A DNA stretch of 64,000 nucleotides from Gellertiella hungarica. Lineage in GTDB: Bacteria; Pseudomonadota; Alphaproteobacteria; Rhizobiales; Rhizobiaceae. The position numbers and the translations under genes are program-made. This document shows positions 9,801-18,121 of this stretch, piece after piece. Positions within the stretch are counted from its first letter, which is position 1, and the number at the start of each line of letters is the position of its first letter. The notes beneath the pieces are model-generated. The model was given only the letters and a program-made list of their open reading frames with translations. It did no database searches and was not told the DNA's origin. The stretch spans positions 806,001-870,000 of the forward strand of contig NZ_JACIEZ010000001.1 of NCBI RefSeq assembly GCF_014197145.1. The letters are read 5' to 3'.

Positions 9801-10540
9801 TGCTGGCAGAGATGGACAAGACGGAGGGCGAGATCGATACCGCGCGGGTCGAGGCGCTGGCGCGCAGCCTGCTGACCAGCGGCACGGCAAAGCTCGGCGA
9901 CGTGACGCTGCCCTTCTCGCTGGGCGGCGGCAGTCTGGTTGTCCAGCCGGTCACGGTGAACACACCCGAAGCGGCACTCACCGGCGAGGGCGAGATCGAT
10001 GTCGCCGAGGGTAGCCTGCGCTCGTCGCTGACGGTGGCGCTGGCACCGGGAGCGAATGCGGTGGAGGGGGCCGATCCGCAACTGAGGCTCGATTTCAACG
10101 GCCCGCTTGACGCTCCATCCATGAGCGTCGACACCCTTGCCCTGACCAACTTCCTCTCCCTGCGCGCATTCGAGCGGGAACGGCACCGGGTAGAGCGTCT
10201 GCAGGCGATCGCTCTCGAGAAGCTCCGCCTTCGGAGGGAGGCGGCCTACTATCAGGCCCGGGCTGAGGAGCGCGAGCGTATCCGCAAGGAAGAGGAGGCC
10301 AGGCGCAAGGCCGAAGCGGAGGAAGCCGCCAGGGCGCGCGCCGAAGCTGAGCAGAAAGCCAGGGCAGAGGCGGAACAGGAGGCGGATCGTCAGCGTCAGC
10401 GGCTCAATCGCCCGCTGGACACCCCTCCGAACCTGGAGTTCGAAGGGCCCTCGGCCCCGGGCGCCATCGGTCCCGCCATGCCGGTCATGCCCGGCCAGGA
10501 AGTCATCCGCGGGACGGATCTGCCACCGCCGTCGCCCTGA
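6812..10540 (+). CDS. AsmA family protein
   Basis: A very long (about 1,242 residues) inner-membrane-anchored periplasmic protein. An N-terminal TM helix (GRILVFLGGLLVLLLFAALL) is followed by the AsmA N-terminal domain and a long repetitive beta-strand body. AsmA-like proteins are linked to outer-membrane assembly and lipid transport. The C-terminus adds an Ala/Glu/Arg coiled coil (residues about 1145-1205, RKAEAEEAARARAEAEQKAR) and a Pro-rich tail. The start is uncertain: GTG at 6812 gives the TM helix at the extreme N-terminus; GTG at 6773 would add 13 residues; neither has a strong Shine-Dalgarno. It ends one base before the convergent RHH gene. Confidence 0.9.
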   Translation: MLGRILVFLGGLLVLLLFAALLAPLFVDWTGFRQQFEDQASRIIGKKVVVHGSVDARILPFPSITMNDVWVGSEPDGKPQVRVARFSMDAELAPVLSGEALIFDMRIEDMEARIRLLPDGTLDWMRGSRPVIPARSIVLENVRLRNGNITFIDEQSGRTRKLTAVNAAMSAKSLAGPWKAVGDAVLDGEPGRFSISTNLTEEKDEGIYLRARVMPTNRPVGAELEGQLALVDGKPRYKGSFLAFLQQSEESQKADPARPAPRLKGSFELTNEKIRIPEYRLEVGDVADPYVVTGEATLDTGKDQEFLLLADGQQIDVARIDYSGSSGKTGRDPGDTVRKRFEHFAEIAASIPIPSVPGRASLKLPAIVIGETSIRDVRLDVRPTSGGWVVDNAIATLPGRTMLEAKGVLGLKGATSFNGHMTVASRQPSGLSTWMSGQVDPVIRDMQALGFEADVRLTPELQRFDRLELQMGDATLKGKVERQSVGGQPPSLTVVLSGNRIDLDGLRGLATLFGKDGKADLSGHAIAAELKAERFAAFGMEARQTETVFTLANSALSIERFSTKDLAGAQINAIGRADFGKDGFDANGRLGFKAADPAPFLAMIAQKLPADPLLGHLLRHAAWFADTELKVTLAAGGKDQTGLSVKLAGTSNGSRLDLDLGLANPASYPKGAGLNLQATLENPRANVLLGQAGLEPLPFDATEKGVLSLRLAETKEGDNDVQLAFNAGKTSFSLKGKANYAADPGLTGQFVTAVESDDATPYLLMTGIALPRMGLGLPGKLAANLSVGPDTIEMADLQGQVGGNALSGRFSIDRKSESLKASGALALTDADLGWIAETVYGPVFDAEGGLSADTFGDSILSGMKLSVDLSAQTFDPDFAPPIRNWKSRLTASDGELVLGDVSGEWAGGSLAGSARLGNTGGSGYLQVNINAENGVIPALTWYRGITPVADGRFALKISGEAAGKSMAELAKGLGGSGELRLNGLAINGLNLGLLPPVLAEMDKTEGEIDTARVEALARSLLTSGTAKLGDVTLPFSLGGGSLVVQPVTVNTPEAALTGEGEIDVAEGSLRSSLTVALAPGANAVEGADPQLRLDFNGPLDAPSMSVDTLALTNFLSLRAFERERHRVERLQAIALEKLRLRREAAYYQARAEERERIRKEEEARRKAEAEEAARARAEAEQKARAEAEQEADRQRQRLNRPLDTPPNLEFEGPSAPGAIGPAMPVMPGQEVIRGTDLPPPSP

Positions 10541-10753
10541 TCAGCCGCGTTCTGCCTTCAGCGTTTCAAGCACGTGCAGCCGCAAGGCCGAGGACAGGTT
10601 TCCTCCCGTCCGCCCGTCGTCTATCTCCGCGATCAGCGCGGCAAGCGCGATCCCGCGCCTGGCGGCGAGCGCCTTCAGCTCCTCGAAGAAGGCTTCCTCG
10701 AGCGAGAAGCTGGTGCGGTGACCGTGAAGGGTGGTGGAGTATTTCCGGATCAT
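10541..10753 (-). CDS. ribbon-helix-helix domain protein (RHH_4 type)
   Basis: A 70-residue protein with a ribbon-helix-helix pattern: strand KYSTTLHGHRTSFSLEEAFFEELKALAARRG, then helix IALAALIAEIDDG. The pattern matches small RHH proteins common in Rhizobiales, presumably DNA-binding. It is last in the same-strand series sspB, DUF4169, RHH, so it may be in that operon. No target is known and there is no toxin partner, so I do not call it an antitoxin. Confidence 0.8.
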   Translation of the reverse strand: MIRKYSTTLHGHRTSFSLEEAFFEELKALAARRGIALAALIAEIDDGRTGGNLSSALRLHVLETLKAERG

Positions 10754-10836
10754 CGGCTGAGCCCCGCTTCGACCGCTGTGCGAAGGAGATCACGAACTGA
10801 TTCCGAAATATCGTGCAAGGGCTTGAACCGACGGAG

Positions 10837-11040
10837 CTATTTTGTGTCGCCGGTATCGTCCCGGGAGGAGAGGCGGCCCTGATCGAGCCGCTTGTCCGCC
10901 TGCTCGTTGAGCGCCCGGGTCAGCGTCTTCTCGGCCTTGGTGCGGCCGAAGGTCAGGCGGTTCTGCTCCGCCTGTTTTTCCTTCTCGGACCGCGCCCTGG
11001 CCTTGCGGGCCATGCGGAGATTGATGATCTCGCCGGCCAT
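10837..11040 (-). CDS. DUF4169 family protein
   Basis: A 67-residue, highly charged, Arg/Lys/Glu-rich, largely helical protein starting MAGEIINLRMARKARARSEKEKQAEQNRLTFGRTK. This is the pattern of DUF4169, a small conserved alphaproteobacterial family without known function. It follows sspB by seven bases and is almost certainly cotranscribed with it. Confidence 0.82.
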   Translation of the reverse strand: MAGEIINLRMARKARARSEKEKQAEQNRLTFGRTKAEKTLTRALNEQADKRLDQGRLSSRDDTGDTK

Positions 11041-11047
11041 GGTGATG

Positions 11048-11551
11048 TCACTGCTTCTTGCGGAAGGAATCGAGCGAGATGACGGAGCCCGCCTTCTTCT
11101 CCTCGTCGGCGGCAGCGGGCTTTGCTTCGGTTTCCACCTTCTCGACCGGGTAAGCGGTGATCTCGGCCGATTCGACCTGCTCCTCGCCCGCAGCCGGGAC
11201 GTCGAATTCCATCTCGAAGTTCACGGAAGGATCGTAGAAGCCGCGGATGGCATTGAAGGGGATGACCAGCTTTTCCGGGGTGTCGGAGAAGGAAAGCCCG
11301 ATCTCGAAGCTGGTGTCGGTGACCTTGAGATCCCAGAACTGGTGCTGGATGACGATGGTCATCTGCTCGGCATACTTGGCCTTCAGATGCTGGGAGAGGC
11401 GCACGCCCGGCGCGCCGGTCAGGAAGGTGATGTAGAAGTGATGATCGCCGGGCAGGCGGCCGGTAGCGGCAACTTCGGAGAGCACCTTGCGGATGACGCC
11501 GCGCAATGCGTCCTGTGCCAGAATATCGTAACGGATATGATCCTGCCCCAT
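11048..11551 (-). CDS. sspB: ClpXP adaptor SspB (alphaproteobacterial type)
   Basis: A 167-residue homologue of the alphaproteobacterial SspB (DUF1321) fold: a substrate-binding domain (residues about 5-115, DHIRYDILAQDALRGVIRKVL ... HFYITFLTGAPGVRLSQHLKA ... MTIVIQHQFWDL) followed by an acidic linker and a short C-terminal motif (ISLDSFRKK) that in SspB proteins docks on the ClpX N-domain. It delivers SsrA-tagged proteins to ClpXP. The start at 11551 is preceded by CAGGAAG; upstream in-frame starts look spurious. It lies about 230 bases downstream of the tmRNA gene on the same strand. Confidence 0.93.
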   Translation of the reverse strand: MGQDHIRYDILAQDALRGVIRKVLSEVAATGRLPGDHHFYITFLTGAPGVRLSQHLKAKYAEQMTIVIQHQFWDLKVTDTSFEIGLSFSDTPEKLVIPFNAIRGFYDPSVNFEMEFDVPAAGEEQVESAEITAYPVEKVETEAKPAAADEEKKAGSVISLDSFRKKQ

Positions 11552-11784
11552 CGCTTCCTGTCTTTCCATTCTTGCCGTTCTCGATGCCGAACGGTCCTTC
11601 TGCCAAGTCTGGTAGAGCGCCGCCATCCTAAGGGCAATCCCTTTAAGAAAATGAATGCGGATTGCGTCAAAGTGAATCGCCGCAGCAATGCGGCGACGGC
11701 CGGACGCCCAAGCGCCTTTATGCCACTTGTCGCAACGGGAAAAAACCCCTTGCGGAGCGGCCGGGCCAAGATGTTCGAAAAAAA

Positions 11785-12095
11785 TGATGGCGGAGGAGGG
11801 TAGGTGAAGGCTTCTGTTGCCAGGTGCCTTCGGACCCCGCCTCAGGGTGCTAACCGAGAGGACTTAGGTCGGGTTTCCCGCACCGCCATTAGGCAGCGAG
11901 AGCATAACCCTTAGCGTTGTTGTCGTTTGCAACTACACTTTTTGACCCGATAACGGCGGTATCATGCCGAGCAAAAGAACGATCTTTACACCCTTGTCGA
12001 TCCTATTTCGCCCCCATCACAAGCCGCCCCGAGCGGCGGTTTGTGGTGGAGGCGCCGGGTACCGCCCCCGGGTCCAATAGGCTTATTTCATCGCC
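11785..12095 (-). ncRNA. ssrA: tmRNA, circularly permuted two-piece form
   Basis: Read on the minus strand, the acceptor piece comes first. Its end is GGAC-CCGGG-GGCGGTA-CCCGG-CGCCTCC-ACCA, with the 3' CCA encoded at 12046-12044. After a 28-nt spacer (12043-12016, itself a hairpin) the coding piece begins GGGGGCG (12015-12009), which pairs with CGCCTCC to form a seven-pair acceptor stem whose third pair is G-U, the alanine identity pair. The tag frame 11930-11889 reads ANDNNAKGYALAA and stops at TAA. This is the alphaproteobacterial permuted ssrA that is processed into two RNAs. Outer ends are approximate: a T-run on the minus strand (11784-11778) marks the probable 3' end, and the 5' end of the precursor is not visible. 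Confidence 0.95.
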
Positions 12096-12272
12096 AGTTT
12101 ATTGCCATAGCCGATCCGAAGACCGGCAAGGCACATATAGGCGCTCCCGGCGCTGCTGAAAAGAGGCCCCGTCACAAAAGCCCGACCGAAAGCTATGGAA
12201 ATGTCGGCGCGGGCCATTGGCCGGAGGGCCTGCGGGATGTAAGGCTTCGGGCGAGCATTGAGGAGACGCGCG

Positions 12273-13187
12273 ATGAGACATCCCGAGGAGCAGTATCTCG
12301 ACATCGTCAGGCATCTTCTGGAAAAGGGCGACAGACGCATCGACCGCACCGGTGTCGGAACGCTCTCCATGTTCGGCGCGATGATGCGCTTCGATCTGTC
12401 TGCCGGGGATTTTCCGGTGTTCACCACGAAGAAGGTGTTCTGGAAGACCGCCGTCAAGGAGATGCTCTGGTTTCTCACCGGGCAAACCAACATCCAGTCG
12501 CTGCTGCGGGAAAACATCCGCATCTGGACGGACTGGCCGCTCGACAAATACCGCAAGGCAACCGGCGAGGCGATATCGCAGGAGGATTTCGAGGCACGGA
12601 TCCTGGCGGACGACGCGTTTGCCGAAACATGGGGCGATCTGGGCCCCGTCTACGGCAAGCAGTGGCGGCGCTGGCGCGATGCCGAAGGCCGCGAACATGA
12701 TCAGGTGGCCGGCATCATCGACACGCTGAAGACGAATCCCTCCAGCCGGCGGATGCTTTTCCATGCGTGGAACGTGGCCGAGCTGGACCAGATGGCGCTG
12801 CATCCGTGCCACATGACCTATCAGTTCCACGTTGCCGGCCTGGGCCAGGACGATCGCAGACCGCGGCTGTCGCTGATGGTCCTTCAGCGCTCCTGCGACA
12901 TTCTTCTGGGCGCTCCCTTCAACATCTGCCAGCAGGCGGCACTGCTTGCGATGGTGGCACAGCAGGTCGACATGGAGCCGGGAGAGCTGATCTGGGCGGG
13001 CGGGGACGTGCATCTCTACCTCAATCACCTCGAACAGGCGCGCGAGCAGGTTTCCCGCAGGCCATACCCGTTTCCGAAGGTCCGGCTGGCGCGCAAGCCC
13101 GACAGCATCGATGCTTACCGCATCGAGGATTTCGAGGTTTCGGGCTATGTCTCGCATGACCGGATCGATGCGCCGGTCGCGGTTTGA
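12273..13187 (+). CDS. thyA: thymidylate synthase
   Basis: A 304-residue ThyA, converting dUMP to dTMP with methylene-tetrahydrofolate. The catalytic cysteine is C179 in LHPCHMTYQFHV; the folate/phosphate regions appear as RTGVGTLSMFG and LQRSCDILLGAPFNICQQA, and the C-terminus ends in the conserved ...YVSHDRIDAPVAV. Relative to the 264-residue E. coli enzyme it carries an insert of about 30 residues near residues 85-118, as in other long-form ThyA. The start at 12273 follows GAGGAG by seven bases. DHFR follows downstream, so both folate-cycle partners are together. Confidence 0.97.
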   Translation: MRHPEEQYLDIVRHLLEKGDRRIDRTGVGTLSMFGAMMRFDLSAGDFPVFTTKKVFWKTAVKEMLWFLTGQTNIQSLLRENIRIWTDWPLDKYRKATGEAISQEDFEARILADDAFAETWGDLGPVYGKQWRRWRDAEGREHDQVAGIIDTLKTNPSSRRMLFHAWNVAELDQMALHPCHMTYQFHVAGLGQDDRRPRLSLMVLQRSCDILLGAPFNICQQAALLAMVAQQVDMEPGELIWAGGDVHLYLNHLEQAREQVSRRPYPFPKVRLARKPDSIDAYRIEDFEVSGYVSHDRIDAPVAV

Positions 13188-13313
13188 TGCCATCCGGACG
13201 AAATTCCGCCGCGCCGCTTGAAAGGACACGGGCGGCGCCTTCATCTTCTCACGACGGTTGCCCGCCCCCAGACAGCCAAGCCGGCTGAACGCCGCCCCTT
13301 ACAGGAGATTGCC

Positions 13314-13859
13314 ATGACCGAGCCCACGACCGAAAAACTGCCGCCGCTGGCCATCAGCTTCGTCGTCGCAATCGCGCAGAACGGCATCATCGGCCATGAG
13401 GGCGACCTGCCCTGGAAGCTCTCTTCCGATCTGAAGCGGTTCAAGGCGCTGACGCTCGGGAAACCGGTTGTCATGGGTCGCAAGACCTATCAGTCCATCG
13501 GCAAGCCGTTGCCGGGCCGCGAGAACATCGTCATCACCCGCGACAGGTCCTTCCGGGCGGAGGGGGTGCATGTCGTGGGGTCGGTCGAAGAGGCGCTGGA
13601 GCTCGGCGAGCGACTTGCCCGGCGCGATGGCGGCCACGAGGTGGCCGTCATCGGGGGCGGGCAGATCTACGCCCAGACCCTCGATCGTGCCACGGTGCTG
13701 CACGTGACCCATGTGGAGAGCGAGCTCGAGGGCGATACCCGCTTTCCGCGCATCGACCCGGACATCTGGCAATCGGGCGACGAAGAGCACATTCCCGTCG
13801 GTCCGAAGGATATCTATCCGACCCGTTTCGTCAGCTACAGGCGGCGGAACGGCGCCTGA
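13314..13859 (+). CDS. folA: dihydrofolate reductase
   Basis: A 181-residue DHFR that regenerates tetrahydrofolate consumed by ThyA. The substrate and NADPH sites are visible: AQNGIIGHEGDLPWKLSSDLKRFK with the catalytic acid in the LPWK-SSDL block, GKPVVMGRKTYQSIGKPLPGRENIVITR, and VIGGGQIYAQTL. Start ATG 13314 has CAGGAGA upstream. It follows thyA by about 125 bases and is probably cotranscribed. Confidence 0.96.
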   Translation: MTEPTTEKLPPLAISFVVAIAQNGIIGHEGDLPWKLSSDLKRFKALTLGKPVVMGRKTYQSIGKPLPGRENIVITRDRSFRAEGVHVVGSVEEALELGERLARRDGGHEVAVIGGGQIYAQTLDRATVLHVTHVESELEGDTRFPRIDPDIWQSGDEEHIPVGPKDIYPTRFVSYRRRNGA

Positions 13860-14027
13860 AACGCTGAAAACCTGACTTTCCGGCACCTATTTTCGCTCGG
13901 GGCGGCCGGCTGCGGCGATAAGTTGCGGCCTGCGCGTTGAAAGCGTGCCGTGCGATACCTATAACGGATGAGGAGCTGCGCCGGTCCTGCCGGGCGCGGT
14001 GCGAGATACAACGGCTAAGAGGTTTTG

Positions 14028-15137
14028 ATGCCCTGGAGCAATCAGAATGGCGGCGGCGGCCCATGGGGCGGCGGCGGTGGTGGTAACGACAAGGGACCCT
14101 GGGGGCAGGGGCCGAACCGGCCTCGGGGCGGCAATGGCGGTCCGCCCGACCTGGACGACATCATCCGGCGCAGTCAGGACCGGTTGCGCGACGTGGTTCC
14201 CGGCGGCTTCAACGGCGGCATGATCCTGATCGTGATTGCGGCCGTCGCAATTTTCTGGCTCATCCAGTGCATCTATACGGTCCAGCCGGACGAACGCGGC
14301 GTCGAGCTTCGCTTCGGACGCCCGAAGGACGAGGTTTCGCTTCCCGGCCTGCATTTCCATGTCTGGCCCTTCGAAAGCGTCGAGGTCGTCAAGATCACCG
14401 AGCAGCAGCAGAATGTGGGTTCGAAGGCCAATTCCGGCTCGGCGACCGGCCTGATGCTGTCGGGCGACCAGAACATCGTCAACGTGCAGTTCTCGGTTCT
14501 CTTCACCGTCAGCGACCCGAAGGCCTTCCTCTTCAATCTTGAAGAGCCGGTCGAGACCCTTCAGCAGGTTTCGGAAAGCGCCATGCGCGAGGTGGTTGGC
14601 CGGCGTCCGGCGCAGGACATCTTCCGCGACAACCGTCAGCAGATCGCCCAGGAGGTGAAGAACACCATCCAGACGACCATGGACCATTACCGGTCCGGGA
14701 TTTCTGTCAATGCGGTCGCGATCGAGGATGCGGCACCGCCGCGCGAAGTTTCGAACGCCTTCGACGAAGTGCAGCGCGCCGAACAGGACGAGAGCCGCTT
14801 CATCGAACTTGCCAACCAGTACACGAACCAGCAGCTCGGCCAGGCACGCGGCCAGGCGGCGCAGAACATCGAAGAGGCTGCCGCCTACAAGGACCGCGTC
14901 GTGAAGGAAGCCATGGGTGAAGCCGCCCGCTTCACCGCCGTCTACGAGCAGTACAAGAACGCACCCGAGGTGACCCGCAAGCGGCTCTATCTCGAAACCA
15001 TGGAGGGTGTCCTGAAGAATTCGAAGCGCATCATGATTGATGGCCAGCAGCAGGGTGTCGTGCCCTATCTGCCCCTGACGGAGCTGGCCAAGCCGGCAAC
15101 CGGCCAGGCACAGGGCCAGGCGCAGGGAGGCAACTGA
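14028..15137 (+). CDS. hflK: FtsH protease modulator HflK
   Basis: A 369-residue SPFH/stomatin-prohibitin protein. A Gly-rich cytoplasmic N-terminus (about 45 residues) precedes one TM helix (MILIVIAAVAIFWLIQCIYTV), then the SPFH domain (QPDERGVELRFGRP ... GDQNIVNVQFSVLFTV) and a coiled-coil C-terminus. HflK and HflC form a large periplasmic-facing complex that restrains FtsH. Its TGA overlaps the hflC ATG by one base (TGATG), giving coupled translation. ATG 14028 is preferred because AAGAGG lies upstream. Confidence 0.96.
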   Translation: MPWSNQNGGGGPWGGGGGGNDKGPWGQGPNRPRGGNGGPPDLDDIIRRSQDRLRDVVPGGFNGGMILIVIAAVAIFWLIQCIYTVQPDERGVELRFGRPKDEVSLPGLHFHVWPFESVEVVKITEQQQNVGSKANSGSATGLMLSGDQNIVNVQFSVLFTVSDPKAFLFNLEEPVETLQQVSESAMREVVGRRPAQDIFRDNRQQIAQEVKNTIQTTMDHYRSGISVNAVAIEDAAPPREVSNAFDEVQRAEQDESRFIELANQYTNQQLGQARGQAAQNIEEAAAYKDRVVKEAMGEAARFTAVYEQYKNAPEVTRKRLYLETMEGVLKNSKRIMIDGQQQGVVPYLPLTELAKPATGQAQGQAQGGN

Positions 15138-16081
15138 TGAACGCCAATCGTCTTCCCGTGATCATCGGCGTCATCGCCGCGCTTTTCGTGGTCTTCTATT
15201 CGTCCTTCTTCGTGGTCAATGCCCGCGAACAGGCGCTGGTGCTGCGCTTCGGCCAGATCCGCGACGTGAAGAAGGAGCCGGGCATCTATTTCAAGCTGCC
15301 CTTCGCCTTCATGGATGCGGACCGGGTACAGTACATTCCCATGCAGGCGCTTCGTTTCGTCCTGGACAATATCCGCGTCCAGGTTAAGGGCGGCAAGTTC
15401 TACGAGGTCGATGCCTTCGTGGTCTACCGCGTGACCGATGCCCGCCGTTTCCGCGAAACGGTTTCCGCCGACCGCGAGGCTGCCGAGGCGCGGCTTCGCA
15501 CCCGTCTCGATGCATCGCTGCGCCGTGTCTACGGTCTGCGTGATTTCGATGCGGCGCTTTCGGATGCGCGCGTTTCGATGATGACCGAGGTGCGCAAGGA
15601 CATCGCTGCCGACGCCCAGTCGCTCGGGATCGCCGTCGAGGACGTCCGCATCCGCCGGACCGATCTGACGCAGGAGGTCTCGCAGCAGACCTATGACCGC
15701 ATGACCGCGGAACGCCTGGCGGAAGCCGAGTTCATCCGTGCCCGAGGCAAGGAAGAGGGCCAGCGGCGCCGCGCCAAGGCCGATCGCCAGGTGGTCGAGC
15801 TTCTCGCAGACTCCAACCGCGAGGCCGAAATCCTGCGCGGTCAGGGCGATGCGGAGCGCAACCGCATCCTCGGCGATGCCTATGGCAAGGACCAGGCCTT
15901 CTTCGAGTTCTACCGGTCCATGCGCGCCTATGGCAGCTCTGTGGGGCAGGCGGGTACGACCATGGTGATCGGGCCGAACTCCGAATTCTTCCGCTACTTC
16001 AACAGCGCCGACGGCACGCCACCGGCTGCGCCGCCAGCGGCGCCCGCCGGGCAGGTTCCGGCTGCAGCGCCGGCACCCTGA
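15137..16081 (+). CDS. hflC: FtsH protease modulator HflC
   Basis: A 314-residue partner of HflK with an N-terminal TM helix (VIIGVIAALFVVFYSSFFVV), an SPFH domain (NAREQALVLRFGQIRDVKKEPGI) and a long coiled coil (RARGKEEGQRRRAKADRQ ... REAEILRGQGDAERNRIL). The last 25 residues are Ala/Pro-rich. It is coupled to hflK by the TGATG overlap and followed by a strong hairpin at 16116. Confidence 0.96.
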   Translation: MNANRLPVIIGVIAALFVVFYSSFFVVNAREQALVLRFGQIRDVKKEPGIYFKLPFAFMDADRVQYIPMQALRFVLDNIRVQVKGGKFYEVDAFVVYRVTDARRFRETVSADREAAEARLRTRLDASLRRVYGLRDFDAALSDARVSMMTEVRKDIAADAQSLGIAVEDVRIRRTDLTQEVSQQTYDRMTAERLAEAEFIRARGKEEGQRRRAKADRQVVELLADSNREAEILRGQGDAERNRILGDAYGKDQAFFEFYRSMRAYGSSVGQAGTTMVIGPNSEFFRYFNSADGTPPAAPPAAPAGQVPAAAPAP

Positions 16082-16115
16082 GCGGGCGCCCGGAAGACAG
16101 GAAACGGATGTGAGG

Positions 16116-16149
16116 GAGGCGCGGCCATGAAAAGGCCGCGCCTCTCGTG
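16116..16149 (+). terminator. intrinsic terminator after hflC
   Basis: A perfect 11-bp stem, GAGGCGCGGCC (16116-16126) pairing with GGCCGCGCCTC (16134-16144), with a 7-nt loop and followed by TCGTGTTTT. It separates hflKC from degP, which therefore probably has its own promoter in the following 125 bases. Confidence 0.8.
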
Positions 16150-16272
16150 TTTTCAGGGAGCCGACGGCGGTTGTTGTGGGCGGAGCGACGCTGATAAGGT
16201 CAGCTCCGGTCCGCCCCGGCGGCATGCCGATTCGGCATGAGAGTTTGCGTTACCGCAGAGGATGCTAGAGAC

Positions 16273-17901
16273 ATGACCGCACGCCTTTTCCCTTCGATCC
16301 GCCGCCTGCTGGCAACGGTTTCCTGTGCTGTCCTGTCCCTGTCCGTCGCGGCAACGGGCGCGCCTTCTGCCGCCCGCGCCGCCTCCGCTGCCGCGATTGC
16401 CGCAACGCCTGCCGGTCCGAAATCGGTGGCCGATCTTGCGGAGGGACTGCTGGACGCAGTGGTCAACATCTCCACCTCGCAGAACGTGAAGGACGATGAG
16501 GGCGCGCCGGCGCCGCAGGTGCAGGAGGGGGCACCCTTCCAGGATCTCTTCGACGACTATTACAAGGGCGAAGGCAAGGATTCCCGGAGCCACACCGTGA
16601 GCTCGCTTGGTTCCGGCTTCGTGATCGATCCCGCCGGATACATTGTCACGAACAACCATGTGATCGAAGGGGCGGACGATATCGAGGTCATCTTCCCGAA
16701 AGGCAACAAGCTCAAGGCGAAGCTGATCGGAACCGATGTGAAGACCGATCTTTCGCTGCTCAAGGTCGAATCAAAGGTCCCGCTGAAAGCCGTTTCCTTC
16801 GGCGATTCCCGCAAGATCCGGATCGGAGACTGGGTGATGGCGATCGGCAATCCCTTCGGTCTCGGAGGGTCCGTCTCGATCGGTATTGTGTCCGCCCGCG
16901 GGCGCAACATCAATGCGGGCCCCTACGACAATTTCATCCAGACCGATGCCGCTATCAACAAGGGCAATTCCGGCGGCCCGCTGTTCAACATGTATGGCGA
17001 GGTCATCGGCATCAATACGGCAATCATCTCGCCGAGCGGCGGGTCGATCGGCATCGGCTTCTCTGTGCCCTCCGAAATCGCCTCGACCGTCATCGACCAG
17101 CTCAAGCAGTATGGCGAAACGCGCCGGGGCTGGCTCGGCGTTCGCGTCCAGCCCGTCACCGAAGACATCGCGGCCAGCCTCGGCCTCGACAAGATCGCCG
17201 GCGCGCTGGTTTCCGGCATCGTAAAGGGCGGCCCCGTCGAGAATGGCCCCATCCGGACGGGCGACATCATCATGACATTCGACGGCAAGCCCGTTGCCGA
17301 AATGCGCGACCTTCTGCGTCTCGTTGCCGAAAGCCCGACAGGCAAGGAAGTCGCCGTGGAGCTGATCCGCGACGGCAAGCCGCTGACGGTGACCGTCAAG
17401 CTCGGCCGTCTGGACGACAAGGCCGATCCGGCCACGCCTTCGGATCCGGGCGAGTCCCTGCCGGATGGCGGGCAGGGCGAGGATGGCGACATCATGCAGC
17501 CCGACGAGCAACCGATGCCGGCGCCGCAGGAAGAGATGCAGCCCCTGCCGGAGCTCAAGGATGGGGCATCCGGCGAAGGGGCAACCGATGGCGAGGAGAT
17601 CGCCGGCGATGTTCTCGGCATGATTCTCGGGCCGCTGGACGAGGCCGCGCGGAAGGAATTCGGCATTGCAAAGACCGTGAACGGCGTCGTCGTCGAAGAT
17701 GTGGTCGAGGGATCGGCTGCCGCGGGCAAGGGCATCGTCAGGGGCGACACCCTGGTGGAAGTGGCGCAGACCGCAGTGAAGGGCGCCGGCACGGTGGCCG
17801 AGAAGATCGCCGAACTCAAGCGGGAAGGGCGCCGCAACGCCCTGCTTCTCGTCGCATCGCCCAATGGCGATCTCAGGACCGTCGCCCTCGCCATCGAATG
17901 A
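16273..17901 (+). CDS. degP: DegP/HtrA family periplasmic serine protease
   Basis: A 542-residue Do-like protease with an N-terminal signal peptide (residues about 1-36, LLATVSCAVLSLSVAATGA). The catalytic triad is H129 (NNHVIEG), D159 (DVKTDLSLL) and S233 (INKGNSGGPL). PDZ1 follows (GWLGVRVQPVTEDIAASL); then an acidic Pro/Glu/Asp linker of about 60 residues; then PDZ2 (about 450-540). It degrades or refolds misfolded envelope proteins. The linker is longer and more acidic than in E. coli DegP. The start at 16273 gives a normal signal peptide but the Shine-Dalgarno is weak. Confidence 0.95.
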   Translation: MTARLFPSIRRLLATVSCAVLSLSVAATGAPSAARAASAAAIAATPAGPKSVADLAEGLLDAVVNISTSQNVKDDEGAPAPQVQEGAPFQDLFDDYYKGEGKDSRSHTVSSLGSGFVIDPAGYIVTNNHVIEGADDIEVIFPKGNKLKAKLIGTDVKTDLSLLKVESKVPLKAVSFGDSRKIRIGDWVMAIGNPFGLGGSVSIGIVSARGRNINAGPYDNFIQTDAAINKGNSGGPLFNMYGEVIGINTAIISPSGGSIGIGFSVPSEIASTVIDQLKQYGETRRGWLGVRVQPVTEDIAASLGLDKIAGALVSGIVKGGPVENGPIRTGDIIMTFDGKPVAEMRDLLRLVAESPTGKEVAVELIRDGKPLTVTVKLGRLDDKADPATPSDPGESLPDGGQGEDGDIMQPDEQPMPAPQEEMQPLPELKDGASGEGATDGEEIAGDVLGMILGPLDEAARKEFGIAKTVNGVVVEDVVEGSAAAGKGIVRGDTLVEVAQTAVKGAGTVAEKIAELKREGRRNALLLVASPNGDLRTVALAIE

Positions 17902-18121
17902 TGCGGACCGTCGGGTCAGCCCTGTTTGTCTTCGTCCGGGAAAAAACGCCGTGAAGACGCTTGCCTTTCTGTAGTTCCTAATATTAGTATTTCTTCAGGT
18001 TGCTCCCTGACGCGTGGCCCTGTGCATTTCAGCCTTTCCGCACGCGGGCGTCATCGGACGGCCTCCACTTATTGAAAGGCCGGCGGCGCCTGGCCAGAGA
18101 AATTTCCAGAGGCAGAAGTTC

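Noticed and set aside
10541-11040. Toxin-antitoxin pair from the RHH and DUF4169 genes
   Set aside because: DUF4169 has no toxin fold and the genes belong to a conserved sspB-linked cluster.
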